Assembly (NCBI RefSeq): GCF_042186555.1
Contig: NC_133328.1
Coordinates: forward strand, 612,728,768-612,792,767
Direction of reading: 5' to 3'
Source of the DNA: Aquarana catesbeiana
Lineage: Eukaryota > Chordata > Amphibia > Anura > Ranidae
Length of the DNA: 64,000 nucleotides
Position 1 is the stretch's first letter. Every line of letters starts with the position of its first letter. Positions 44,850-55,825 of the stretch are shown one piece after another. A program made the position numbers and the translations under genes. The notes below the pieces were generated by a model that was not told the DNA's origin, searched no databases, and saw nothing but the letters and a program-made list of their open reading frames with translations.

Positions 44850-45189
44850 GCAAGCAGATGGGCATGTTTGCAGTTACAAAGCTCAATTCCCAAAAAGGCC
44901 CAGGAGCTTCTTCTATGCATTTTATGCACATAGGGGAGCTCATTGAAATGAATGGGCTGCTCTATGCGTGTAGCGCAAAAACGCTTGCCGACCGCCGCAC
45001 ACAGATATATGTCGGCAGAATGGCACAGGCAGGCAAATGGGTGTACAGGTACGTCCCTTTAAATTTGCCGCCTTTCTGGGGCACGCGCACCCGCCGCACG
45101 AACGTACCCGCGGGTTCTGGGAACTCGATGTTCTCCGGCGGTGTGGAGAGGAAGAATGGGGGGGATGCCTATGTAAACAAGGCATTTCT
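44850..45189. mobile_element. MITE fragment and GC-rich family A edge
   Basis: GGGGAGCTCATTGAAATGAA (44933-44952) matches GGGGAGCTCATTCAAGTGAA at 55700, a Harbinger-like MITE core. 45040-45180 is GC-rich with no recognised gene. Confidence 0.4.
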
Positions 45190-45940
45190 CCGTTCTGCCT
45201 AGTGTCATGACAGTGATCACTGCTCTCTGTGATCGGGAGCAGTGATCGCTGTCATGTCCTAGGTAGCCCCTCCCCCCCACAATTAGTATCACTCCCTAGG
45301 ATGCACTTAACCCCTTCATCGCCCCCTAGTGTTTAACCCCTTCCCTGCCAGTGTCCTTTACACAGTAATCAGTGCATTTTTATAGCACTGATCGCTGTAT
45401 AAATGTGAATAGTCCCAAAATAGTGTCAAAAGTGTTCCATGTGTCCGCCATAATGTCGCAGTCACAATAAAAATCGCAGATCGCCGCCATTACTAATACA
45501 AAAAATTAATAATAAAAATGCCATAAAACTATCCCCTATTTTAGACGCTTTAACTTTTGCGCAAACCAATCAATAAACGCTTATTGTGATTTTTTTTTTA
45601 CCAAAAATATGTAGAAGAATACGTATCGGCCTAAACTGAGGGAAAACATTTTTATTTATATATTTTTGGGGGATATTTATTATAGCAAAAAGTAAAAAAT
45701 ATTGCTTTTTTTTTCAAAATTGTCGCTCTTTTTTTGTTTATAGCGCAAAAAATAAAAATCGCAGAGGTATTCAAATACCACCAAAAGAAAGCTCTATTTG
45801 TAAGGAAAAAAGGACGTCAATTTTGTTTGGGTACAACGTCGCACGGCCGCGCAATTGTCAGTTAAAGCGATGCAGTGCCGAATCGCAAAAAGTGCTCTGG
45901 TCAGGAAGGGGGTGCAATCTTCCAGGGCTGAAGCGGTTAA
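45190..45940 (-). mobile_element. Family A, reverse, near complete
   Basis: On the minus strand it runs from the TTAACCGCTT end (45931-45940) through CAATTGCGCGGCCG, ATAGAGCTTTCTTTTGGTGG (45788-45807) and GCGCTATAAACAAAAAAAG to GGCGATCTGCGATTTTTATT and the CTAGGGGGCGATGAAGGGGT block. Noncoding. Confidence 0.8.
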
Positions 45941-46440
45941 TTAAGGTCGTGGTTTTTTAAAGGAGCCTCCATGGATTGGACATCCTGCGGTGAAGGCCTC
46001 CAGGACGCCATTCGCCATTCGCGGATCTCCCGTCCCCCCCTGACATGTGACACCTGCCCTGCTCTCCGGGGACGGGGCATATAAGGGCAGGTACTCTGAC
46101 CTCACACATCAGGTTACAAAATTTACTAACATTGCCGGGATAATCCTTTTAAAAGGTTTAAAATAAACTTGTCCTCTGCCTCTTCCTAATGGGCTCCTCG
46201 CCGGTCCACTTTATCCTTTTACATCTGCCGCTAATTCACCTCCCAGGTGTCCCCGGGACCCATTACTGCTACCAATGATTGATGTGTCCTGGGAGCGGAT
46301 TAAAGGCAATTCTCAGGATTTTTTTTTTCTTTTAGATATACAAGACGGTGTGATCTGTTTAATGTAAATTGTCTTATCGGTGAGCTTTAATGTGATAAAA
46401 AAAAACAAAAAAAACTCTTGTGCATATGTAGAGGCTGTAA
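45941..46440. other. Unique stretch without recognised gene
   Basis: No repeats or coding sequence recognised. T-run at 46320-46328. Confidence 0.4.
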
Positions 46441-46449
46441 ATACACGAT

Positions 46450-46482
46450 GTTGTCAAAAGTATTGGGACGCCTGCCTTTACA
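46450..46482 (+). mobile_element. Tc1-like terminus, isolated
   Basis: TCAAAAGTATTGGGACGCCT is nearly identical to the Tc1 terminus at 21098. It is truncated by the family B copy that follows. Confidence 0.7.
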
Positions 46483-46487
46483 CTCAC

Positions 46488-47520
46488 CTGACCACTTAAG
46501 GACCGAGCCCATTTTTCAGACTTGGTGTTTACAATCATTTTTTTATTTTGCTAGAAAATTACTTAGAACCCCTAAACATTATATATATTTTTTTTCAGAC
46601 ACCCTAGAGAATAAAATGGCGGTCGTTGCAATACTTTATGTCACACCGTATTTGCGCAGCGGTCTTACAAGCGCAATTTTTTTAGGGAAAAAATACAACT
46701 TTATTCATTTAAAAAATAAGACAACAGTAAGGTTAGCCCTTTTTTTTATATACTGTGAAAGATGGGGGTTGATTTACTTAAACTGGAGAGTGGAAAATGT
46801 GGTGCAGCTCTGCATTGTAGCCAATAGGCTTCTAACTTCAGTTTGTTCAGTTAAGCTTAGACAATAAAACGTGGAAGCTGATTGGTTTCTATGTAAAGCT
46901 CCACAATATTTTGCACTCTCAAGTTTTAGTAAATCAACCTCATAACATTACTCCGAGTAAATTGATACCCAACATGTCACGCTTCAAAATTGCGTCCGCT
47001 CGTGGATTGGCGACAAACTTTGACCCTTAAAAATCTCCATAGGCGATGTTTAAAAAAATTCTACAGGTTGCATGTTTTGAGTTACAGAGGAGATCTAGGG
47101 ATAGAATTATTGCTCTTGCTCTAACGATCGCAGCGATACTTCACATGTGTGGTTTGAACACTGTTTTCATATGCGGGCGGGACTTAAGTATGCGTTCGCT
47201 TCTGTGCGCGAGCTCGGCGGGACAGGGCGCTTTACTTTTTTTTTTTTCTTATTTATTTTACTTTTTATTTTATTTTTTGACACTGTCCTTTAAAAAAAAA
47301 AAAAAAGTCACTTTTATTCCTATTACAAGGAATGTAAACATCTCTTGTAATAGAAAAAAAACATGACAGGACCTCTTAAATGTGAGATCTGGGGTCAAAA
47401 ATATCTCAGATCTCATATTTACACTGAAATGCAATAAGAAAAAAAAATAAATAAAAATTAAATGTCATTTTTTTTTTTTGCAAAAAAAAATTAAAAATTC
47501 CCCTTTAAGACCATTGGGCA
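46488..47520 (-). mobile_element. Family B copy 4, reverse, interrupted by a MITE
   Basis: Starts GACCACTTAAGGACCGAGCC and, in reverse, contains CTAGAGAATAAAATGGCGGT, TTACTCCGAGTAAATTGATA, TGGCGACAAACTTTG, GCGGGCGGGACTTAAGTATG-like and AGATCTGGGGTC. A MITE interrupts it at 46764-46940. Confidence 0.8.
46764..46940. mobile_element. MITE with GGTTGATTTACT termini
   Basis: Ends GGGGTTGATTTACTTAAACT and AGTTTTAGTAAATCAACC are inverted. The body has GGTGCAGCTCTGCATTGTAG and GAAGCTGATTGGTTTC. Other copies lie at 49018-49266 (diverged relative), 49715-49775 (half) and 50883-51058. Confidence 0.85.
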
Positions 47521-48030
47521 GAAGTGATGTTTGATGTTGCTTCCGCCATCCAAGAATGATCAAACATTCCCATAGACACCCTCCTAAACCTTGTGTTTTT
47601 CAAATGATTTCTTAACAAAATAAAGCGTGAAGACACGGACGGATGGGGAGAGTTTGCTTTGAATAATAAAAACGAATTTAACAGTTTTTGGTTTGTGTGG
47701 TGCTCATATGCAGTGAAAATTTGCTTTAAGTTTGTTTTTCCCCTTATTTTCAGCTGGTGATCCTGCCAGTAACACACTTCCTGTCCTCGGGTGACAACGC
47801 TAAAGTTGGCCATACACTGTGTGAATTTCGGCTGGTAAACTGTCGAAATTTGCTCCATGGGTGTCCCTGTTGGCTGCCTTCCACCCAACATCCCTTTATT
47901 ATAAAACCAAAGGAAGTGGGTGGAATATTGATGACCGAACACTGGCTATATCCAATCAGATGCAGATGGAGGAATCAATTTTTTTTTTTTTGTTCGCTCC
48001 TCCTGCACCGGTGTGAATGAAGTCATTAAT
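47521..48030. other. Family B edge, MITE terminus and unique sequence
   Basis: 47521-47600 still resembles family B. GTTGGCCATACACTGTGTGA at 47806 is a degraded terminus of the 28244-28605 MITE family. The remainder is unrecognised. Confidence 0.4.
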
Positions 48031-48031
48031 A

Positions 48032-48410
48032 CATACCTCCCATACCTCCCAACATTTTGAGATGGGAATGAGGGACACCTACTAGCAAACATGTGTAGTC
48101 ATAAGACACGCCCCCCTGCCACACCCCCTTAAAGGAGAATTAACCAAAAAAAAAGTTAATCAAATGCACAAGGGACTTTTTTTTACCACTACTACTCTTT
48201 TATATCGGCTTTTAAAATTTACAAATGCAGCAATTTAGAAATTGGATGAAAGGTTTAGCACTGGGAAACACTTGTTGAAAGATGAAAAAATGCATTTTAT
48301 ACACAACTACGGTATATGGATCAGACCAAAATGAGGAGGAATGAGGGACAGAGGGACATTGCTCCAAATCAGGGACAGTCCCTCCAAATCAGGGACAGTT
48401 GGGAGCTATG
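48032..48410. mobile_element. CATACCTCCCAAC-ended element
   Basis: Left end CATACCTCCCAAC (48041; a partial duplicate CATACCTCCC at 48032) and right end GTTGGGAGCTATG (48398-48410) are inverted. Flanks share only TTAATA. The body includes GGGAATGAGGGACACC and AATCAGGGACAGT repeated twice near the right end. A hAT assignment is plausible but not proven. A degraded relative is at 63655-63975. Confidence 0.6.
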
Positions 48411-48483
48411 TTAATATGTAACTCGTATTTATGTTGGTAGACATACAAAATATGTGATGACCTCCAATTCTTCCTATGTACAG

Positions 48484-48608
48484 GTATGGGACCTCGGATC
48501 TGATCATCTGCAGTTGCATTTGGAGGATTTCCTGGAACTTTGGTGATTCTTTGGCACAGTCAATGGATACTTCAAGAGTCTGCATGAAGGAATATGGTCT
48601 ACAACAAG
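48484..48608 (+). other. Exon-like segment (125 bp), product unknown
   Basis: It is preceded by CTTCCTATGTACAG (acceptor-like) and followed by GTAAGAAT, with the junction CAACAAG|GTAAGA matching the donor consensus closely. Of three plus frames one is open (41 residues, YGTSDL...EYGLQQ) and the other two contain stops. The minus frame is also open (SFMQTLEVSIDCAKESPKFQ...) but lacks a good donor. It could be a coding exon, a noncoding-RNA exon or chance. No product recognised. Confidence 0.25.
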
Positions 48609-48609
48609 G

Positions 48610-49015
48610 TAAGAATTTTATTTTAATTTTTTTTTTTTTTTTTAGAGAGGTCATTATTTTATTGCAGGAGTGAAAGTAGACCCTGTTCACATGTGAGCGA
48701 CGATTCTGCTTGCATTTCTGGATTGCATCAAAATACCAAATGTGCATTTGGGTGACATACGTTGTTAAAGTTTTAAAGGCTGCAGGTTTTTTTTTTACCT
48801 TCATGCAATCTATGCAAGAAGGTAAAAAATCTTTGGTTTGCTGCCCCCCCCCCTTATACTCACCTGAGCCCCCTCTCAATCCAGCGATGTGCACAGGAGC
48901 CTTGGCTGTCCCAGGTCTCTCTTTCCTCATTGGCGGAGACAGCAGCAGGAGCCATTGAATGCCACTGCTGTCAATCATAGCCTGTGAGCCAATGAGGAGA
49001 GAGCGAGGGGCGACT
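48610..49015. other. Stretch without recognised gene
   Basis: Contains CCCTGTTCACATGTGAGCG (48681), a MITE-like terminus. T-run at 48629-48644. Confidence 0.35.
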
Positions 49016-49017
49016 CT

Positions 49018-49266
49018 ATGGGGTTGATTTACTAAAGGAAAATAGACTGAGCACTTTGCAAAGTGTAGTTGCCCCAGAGCTTAGTAAATCAGGAAAAGCT
49101 CTGCTGAATTCCACCATCCAATCATATGCAAGCAAAAAGGCTATTTTTTTTTCCCTCGCAAGTGATTGGGTGTTCTTTGCAAAGTGAAGCTTTACCTCAT
49201 TTACTAAGCTCTGGAGCAACTGCACTTGCAAAGGGCACAGTCTATTTGCCTTTAGTAAATCAACCC
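49018..49266. mobile_element. MITE with GGTTGATTTACTAAAG ends
   Basis: Ends GGGGTTGATTTACTAAAGG and CCTTTAGTAAATCAACCCC are perfectly inverted. Internal blocks ACTTTGCAAAGT and TGCACTTGCAAAG, and a repeated CTTAGTAAAT/ATTTACTAAG pair. The element is distinct from, but shares ends with, the 46764 family. Confidence 0.85.
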
Positions 49267-49458
49267 CTTTGTGCTATATGGATGCATAGAGTGGGGCTCG
49301 GGAGTGAGCACGCACCAGTACCCCCATAGCAAAACGGCTTGTTATTGGGGGCACCGGTCAAGGGGGGAAGAGTCGGGAGCGCCAGCAGGGGACCCGAGAA
49401 GAAGAGGATTGGGGCTGCTCTGTGCAAAACCATTACACAGAGCGGGTATGTATAATGA

Positions 49459-49502
49459 GGGCGGCACAGTGGTGTAGTGGATAGCACTCACGTCTAGCAG
49501 TA
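49459..49502 (+). mobile_element. tRNA-SINE head fragment (tentative)
   Basis: GGCGGCACAGTGGTGTAGTGG followed by ATAGCACTCACGTCTAGCAG resembles the 5' A-box part of a tRNA-derived SINE. It stops after ~44 bp with no B box seen. Confidence 0.45.
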
Positions 49503-49714
49503 AATACTAGTAAAGTAGATACTTCAAAAGCAGAGTACATATCGTTAAGAATACAAATAGCATAACAATGGAGAAAAGACCAAAGGTCGGGATATAATAA
49601 GTCTCACTGAACCGACGCGTTTCAGAGAATCCTTCATCAGGGTTCACCAAGCGAGAGTTACCATCTATGGGATTACAGAGTAAGAGAAAGTAATTAACAT
49701 CACACACAAAGCAG
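49503..49714 (-). repeat. Repeat with reversed GATGAAG...GCGTC motif
   Basis: ACCGACGCGTTTCAGAG and TCCTTCATCAGGGTTCACC (49612-49649) are the reverse complement of the motif order in 36407-36440. A related CGAAACGCGTC motif occurs in 25252-25962. Confidence 0.5.
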
Positions 49715-49775
49715 ATGGCTGCCATGCACAGCTGCATCAGATTTTGGGTGCACCTGTTTTAGTAAATCTACCCCA
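49715..49775 (-). mobile_element. Half copy of the GGTTGATTTACT MITE
   Basis: CCATGCACAGCTGCATCAGA...TTTTAGTAAATCTACCCC matches the right half of 50883-51058; the left half is missing. Confidence 0.7.
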
Positions 49776-49912
49776 AAGTTCCTCCATTGCTAGATGTGAA
49801 TGGGTCCTAAAGACAACTTTTTTTTTTTTTTTTTATTTTAGATAAGGGAGGGTTGTAACTAGGGTTGCACTGATACCAGCTTTTTTTTTTTACTGGCGAG
49901 TACGATACCGAT

Positions 49913-50454
49913 CAGTGGCGGCTGGTGAAGATCTTTTTTTTGGGGGGGGGGGGGAGCAAACCGACCGACCAACCCCCCCCGCCAGTCGGTCTCGAGTTCT
50001 CCACGGGTCATCACGGCGACTGCGGCGGTGGCTTCTGTTTTCTCCCTCCTCCTCGGCGGCCAATTGGGAGTCTTCTCTTTTCGGCCAATCGGAAAACAGG
50101 TCTCACACCCGCTTATGATTGAGGATCAGTGTTACAACAGCGAATATTCATTTGCTGTTGTAACACACCTGGGTGGGCTCCCAGCGCAATGCTCTGCGAC
50201 CCGAGCCCACCCTATTTTGAAGCCTATTGGAGCCTATGGCTCTAATCAGGTGCTTCAAAAAACACCCCTCCCCCCCCCCCCGGCTGTAATTCATGAACCC
50301 GGTGCCTTGAAAGGGGGCGGACGCATGAATAGGGGGTGGCCGCGGCGGCCGTGGATAGATTCATGCTATGCATGAATGTATCCGTTGCATATAGGGGGGT
50401 GGCCTGGAGAGAGGGGGCGTCGCCCGGGGCGCCCTTAATGGCGGGCCGCCGTTG
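49913..50454 (+). mobile_element. hAT-like element (542 bp), perfect 8-bp duplication, no array
   Basis: Ends CAGTGGCGGCTGGTG and GGCGGGCCGCCGTTG are inverted. ATACCGAT flanks both sides (49905-49912, 50455-50462). The body shares TTTTGAAGCCTATTGGAGCC and CTAATCAGGTGCTTCAAAAA with 40249-41581 but has no 23-bp array. The right end matches the fragment at 17318-17395. No transposase. Confidence 0.9.
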
Positions 50455-50880
50455 ATACCGATACTTTCAGTCAAGTACTCAATGATACCGAGTACCGATG
50501 CCTTTGCGGTGCGATTTATGAATGGCCTCAAATTGCACTGCAAAGAATCGCATGTGATTTGAACAGGAATGCGGTGTGGAAAATGTTGTGTCCGCCCCCC
50601 TCCTCTACCTGAAGCTGATTGGCAGAACAATATTCATAGATCAGATCAGAACATATCCATCATTGCATTAGAGGAACTCTCTTTTTCCTGGTACAGAGGT
50701 TTCAGGTCAAAGAGTTTGAATTTCTCCACATAATAGAGGGAAGCCGGAGAACAAGAACAAGAGGAGGAGGAGGAGGAGGAGGAGGAGGGATTCGTCATAG
50801 AAGAGGTTCTTCTTTTTGTGGAATAATAATGAAGTGATTTTAGAATAAATTCGTGTCAACTAAAGTTCATCTTGGTGTCA
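50455..50880. other. Unrecognised stretch with (GGA)n
   Basis: (GAG)n run at 50761-50788. No gene recognised. Confidence 0.4.
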
Positions 50881-50882
50881 CT

Positions 50883-51058
50883 GGGGTTATTTACTAAAAC
50901 TGGAAAGGGCAAAATCTGGTGCAGCTCTGCATGGTAGCCAATCAGCTTCCAGGTTTTATGTCAAAGCTTAATTGAACAAGCTGAAGTTAGAAGCTGATTG
51001 GCCACCATGCACAGCTGCACCAGATTTTGGAGTCTCCAGTTTTAGTAAATCATCCCCA
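50883..51058. mobile_element. GGTTGATTTACT-family MITE
   Basis: Left GGGGTTATTTACTAAAACTG, right CAGTTTTAGTAAATCATCCCC. The body has GGTGCAGCTCTGCATGGTAG and the inverted CCATGCACAGCTGCACC. Confidence 0.85.
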
Positions 51059-51084
51059 TTGTAATGTGAGAAGTTCATCTAGGA

Positions 51085-51962
51085 CAGGGGTCTCCAAACT
51101 TTCTAAACAAAGGGCCAGTTTACTGTCCTTCAGACTTTGGGGGAGCCGGACTGTAGTCATTGGGAGTGGAAACTGTCCTGGTGGCAGTGGGAGAAAACAA
51201 TGCATCTTTGGTGTCAGTGGGAGGAATAGTGCCCCATCATTGCTATTAGTGGGAGAAATAGTGCCTGATCATTGGTGTCCATGGAAGAAATAGTGTCCCA
51301 TCATTAGTGGAAGAAATAGTGTCCCATCATTAGTGGAAGAAATAGTGTCCCATCATTAGTGGAAGAAATAGTGTCCCATCATTAGTGGGAGGAATAGTGC
51401 CCCATCATTGGTGTCAGTGGGAGAAATAGTGCCTGATCATTGGTGTCCATGGAAGAAATAGTGTCCCATCATTAGTGGAAGAAATGGTGCCCCATCATTG
51501 GTGTCAGTGGGAGGAATAGTGTTCTATCATTAGTGGGAGGAATAGTGCCCCATCATTGGTGTCAGTGGAAGAAATAGTGCCCCATCATTGGTGTCAGTGG
51601 AAGAAATAGTGTCCCATCATTAGTGGGAGGAATAGTGCCCCATCATTGGTGTCAGTGGAAGAAATAGTGCCCCATCATTGGTGTCAGTGGGAGAAATAGT
51701 GTCCCATCATCAGTGGGAGGAATAGTGTCCCATCCTTGGTGTCAGTGGAAGGAATAGTGTCCCATCATTGGTGTCAGTGGGAAGAATACCTCCCCATTAT
51801 TGGTATCAGTTTGAGGAAAAGGAAAAGAAGTTGATGTCAGTAGTGAGAATTATGCCCCATTGTTGGTGTCAGTAGGAGGAAAAGTGTCTTGTATCAATAA
51901 GGGGAAAAGTGCCACAAGGGCCAGATAAAGGCAAGCAAAGGGCCACAGTTTGGAGACCACTG
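51085..51962 (+). mobile_element. hAT-like element carrying a 32-bp minisatellite
   Basis: Left end CAGGGGTCTCCAAACTTTC and right end CAGTTTGGAGACCACTG are inverted. Flanking ATCTAGGA (51077-51084) and ATCTAGAA (51963-51970) match at 7 of 8 and have a central TA. The interior from 51190 to 51890 is an array of GTGTCAGTGGGAGGAATAGT-type 32-bp units. The same array with a degraded right end is at 3951-4764. Confidence 0.9.
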
Positions 51963-51970
51963 ATCTAGAA

Positions 51971-54900
51971 CAGTGTTTCTCAACTCCAGTCCTCAAGGCG
52001 CCCCAACAGGTCATGTTTTCAGGATTTCCCTCTGATGAAACGGCCCTTACATCAAATTTCCAGAGCACCCCCCCTTACATCAGATGTCCAGAGCACCCCC
52101 CCTTACATCAGATGTCCAGAGCACCCCCCCTTACATCAGATGTCCAGAGCACCCCCCCACATCAAATGTCCAGAGCACCCCCCCCTTACATCAGATCTCC
52201 AGAGGACCCCCCCTTACATCAGATGTCCAGAGCACCCCCCCTTACATCAGATGTCCAGAGTACCCCCCCACATCAAATGTCCAGAGCACCCCCCCCCTTA
52301 CATCAGATGTCCAGAGGACCCCCCTTACATCAGATGTCCAGAGCACCCCCCCTTACATCAGATGTCCAGAGCACCCCCCCTTACATCAGATGTCCAGAGC
52401 ACCCCCCCCTTACATTAGATCTCCAGAGGACCCCCCCTTACATCAGATGTCCAGAGCACCCCCCCTTACATCAGATGTCCAGAGCACCCCCCACATCAAA
52501 TGTCCAGAGCACCCCCCCCTTACATCAGATGTCCAGAGCACCCCCCCTTACATCAGATGTCCAGAGCACCCCCCCTTACATCAGATGTCCAGAGCACCCC
52601 CCTTACATCAGATGTCCAGAGCACCCCCCCTTACATCAGATGTCCAGAGCACCCCCCCCCTTACATTAGATCTCCAGAGGACCCCCCCTTACATCAGATG
52701 TCCAGAGCACCCCCCCTTACATCAGATGTCCAGAGCACCCCCCCACATCAAATGTCCAGAGCACCCCCCCCTTACATCAGATGTCCAGCGCACCCCCCCC
52801 ATTTACATCAGATGTCCAGAGCACCCCCCCTTACATCAGATGTCCAGAGCACCCCCCCTTACATCAGATGTCCAGAGCACCCCCCTTACATCAGATGTCC
52901 AGAGCACCCCCCCTTACATCAGATGTCCAGAGCACCCCACCTTACATCAGATGTCCAGCGCACCCCCCCCATTTACATCAGATGTCCAGAGCACCCCCCC
53001 TTACATCAGATGTCCAGCGCACCCCCCCCCCATTTACATCAGATGTCCAGAGCACCCCCCCTTACATCAGATGTCCAGAGCACCCCCCTTACATCAGATG
53101 TCCAGAGCACCCCACCTTACATCAGATGTCCAGAGCACCCCCCCTTACATTAGATCTCCAGAGGACCCCCCCTTACATCAGATGTCCAGAGCACCCCCCC
53201 TTACATCAGATGTCCAGAGCACCCCCCCACATCAAATGTCCAGAGCACCCCCCCTTACATCAGATGTCCAGCGCACCCCCCCCTTACATCAGATGTCCAG
53301 AGCACCCCCCCTTACATCAGATGTCCAGAGCACCCCCCCTTACATGAGATGTCCAGAGCACCCCACCTTACATCAGATGTCCAGCGCACCCCCTCCATTT
53401 ACATCAGATGTCCAGAGCACCCCCCCTTACATCAGATGTCCAGAGTACCCCCCCACATCAAATGTCCAGAGCACCCCCCCCTTACATCAGATGTCCAGAG
53501 GACCCCCCTTACATCAGATGTCCAGAGCACCCCCCCTTACATCAGATGTCCAGAGCACCCCCCCCCTTACATTAGATCTCCAGAGGACCCCCCCTTACAT
53601 CAGATGTCCAGAGCACCCCCCCTTACATCAGATGTCCAGAGCACCCCCCCACATCAAATGTCCAGAGCACCCCCCCCTTACATCAGATGTCCAGCGCACC
53701 CCCCCATTTACATCAGATGTCCAGAGCACCCCCCCTTACATCAGATGTCCAGAGCACCCCCCCTTACATCAGATGTCCAGAGCACCCCCCTTACATCAGA
53801 TGTCCAGAGCACCCCCCCTTACATCAGATGTCCAGAGCACCCCCCCCTTACATTAGATCTCCAGAGGACCCCCCCTTACATCAGATGTCCAGAGCACCCC
53901 CCCTTACATCAGATGTCCAGAGCACCCCCCCACATCAAATGTCCAGAGCACCCCCCCTTACATCAGATGTCCAGCGCACCCCCCCCCATTTACATCAGAT
54001 GTCCAGAGCACCCCCCCTTACATCAGATGTCCAGAGCACCCCCCCTTACATCAGATGTCCAGAGCACCCCCCCTTACATCAGATGTCCAGAGCACCCCCC
54101 CTTACATCAGATGTCCAGAGCACCCCCCCTTACATCAGATGTCCAGAGCACCCCACCTTACATCAGATGTCCAGCGCACCCCCCCCATTTACATCAGATG
54201 TCCAAAGCACCCCCCCTTACATCAGATGTCCAGCGCACCCCCCCCATTTACATCAGATGTCCAGAGCACCCCCCCTTACATCAGATGTCCAGAGCACCCC
54301 CCTTACATCAGATGTCCAGAGCACCCCACCTTACATCAGATGTCCAGAGCACCCCCCCTTACATTAGATCTCCAGAGGACCCCCCCTTACATCAGATGTC
54401 CAGAGCACCCCCCCTTACATCAGATGTCCAGAGCACCCCCCCACATCAAATGTCCAGAGCACCCCCCCCTTACATCAGATGTCCAGCGCACCCCCCCCCA
54501 TTTACATCAGATGTCCAGAGCACCCCCCCTTACATCAGATGTCCAGAGCACCCCCCCTTACATCAGATGTCCAGAGCACCCCCCCTTACATCAGATGTCC
54601 AGAGCACCCCCCCTTACATGAGATGTCCAGAGCACCCCACCTTACATCAGATGTCCAGCGCACCCCCCCCATTTACATCAGATGTCCAGAGCACCCCCCC
54701 TTACATCAGATGTCCAGAGCACCCCCCCACATCAAATGTCCAGAGCACCCCCCCCTTACATCAGATGTCCAGCGCACCCCCCCCATTTACATCAGATGTC
54801 CAGAGCACCCCCCCTTACATCAGATGTCCAGAGCACCCCCCCTTACATCAGATGTCCAGAGCACCCCCCCTTACATCAGATGTCCAGAGCACCCCCCCTT

Positions 54901-55560
54901 ACATGAGATGTCCAGAGCACCCCACCTTACATCAGATGTCCAGCGCACCCCCCCCATTTACATCAGATGTCCAGAGCACCCCCCCTTACATCAGATGTCC
55001 AGAGCACCCCCCCCTTACATCAGATGTCCAGAGCATCCCCCCTTACATCAGATGTCCAGAGCACCCCCCCCCTTACATCAGATGTCCAGAGCACCCCCCC
55101 TTACATCAGATGTCCAGAGCACCCCCCCCTTACATCAGATGTCCAGAGCACCCCCCCCCTTACATCAGATGTCCGGAGCACCCCCCCCTATACATCAGAT
55201 GTCCAGAGCACCCCCCCCTTACATCAGATGTCCAGAGCACCCCCCCTTACATCAGATGTCCAGAGCACCCCCCCCTTACATCAGATGTCCAGAGCACCCC
55301 CCCCTTACATCAGATGTCCGGAGCACCCCCCCCCTTACATCAGATGTCCGGAGCACCCCCCCCCTTACATCAGATGTCCGGAGCACCCCCCCCTATACAT
55401 CAGATGTCCAGAGCACCCCCCCCTTACATCAGATGTCCAGAGCACCCCCCCTTACATCAGATGTCCAGAGCACCCCCCCCTTACATCAGATGTCCAGAGC
55501 ACCCCCCCCTTACATCAGATGTCCGGAGCACCCCCCCCCTATACATTAGATGTCCAGAGC
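51971..55560 (+). mobile_element. hAT left end followed by a 3.5-kb 28-bp satellite
   Basis: CAGTGTTTCTCAACTCCAGT (51971) abuts the ATCTAGAA duplication of the preceding element. About 125 units of ACATCAGATGTCCAGAGCAC plus a C-tract and TT follow (52045-55560). The block ACATTAGATCTCC-unit, two standard units, then ACATCAAATGTCC-unit occurs six times (starting near 52413, 52664, 53148, 53570, 53851 and 54362). No right hAT end was found. Because 28 is not a multiple of 3, all three forward frames stay open; they are not genes. Confidence 0.88.
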
Positions 55561-55825
55561 ACCTAGGACTGCCCACTTCTCGAGACTCACACCCGCCCAC
55601 GTTTTGTCACGTGGCAAATGTGCTACAAACTCGCCAAAACGCACAACGCTCTGTCTGAAAAAGTCGAGGGAGCTTCTTTAGCGTGTTTGTTGGGCTTAGG
55701 GGAGCTCATTCAAGTGAATGGACACTCAACACACAGAAACACACGCAAAACGTGCAAAAAAAAGGGAAAAAACACAAGCGGGAATGTACGCTCCCACAAC
55801 GTAAAATGTGAATGGGGCCTGGAGG
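55561..55825. mobile_element. Harbinger-like MITE fragment
   Basis: Contains GGGGAGCTCATTCAAGTGAA and ends AAAATGTGAATGGGGCCTGG. The left end was lost at the satellite boundary. Confidence 0.55.

Noticed and set aside
49459..49502. A tRNA gene
   Set aside because: Only an A-box-like head is present; no cloverleaf and no B box, so at most a SINE fragment.
52035..55658. Very long forward open frames (up to 769 residues) of Pro/His/Ser/Arg repeats
   Set aside because: They are read-through of a 28-bp satellite lacking stops in any forward frame. All three frames stay open and the C-tract length varies, shifting frame freely.
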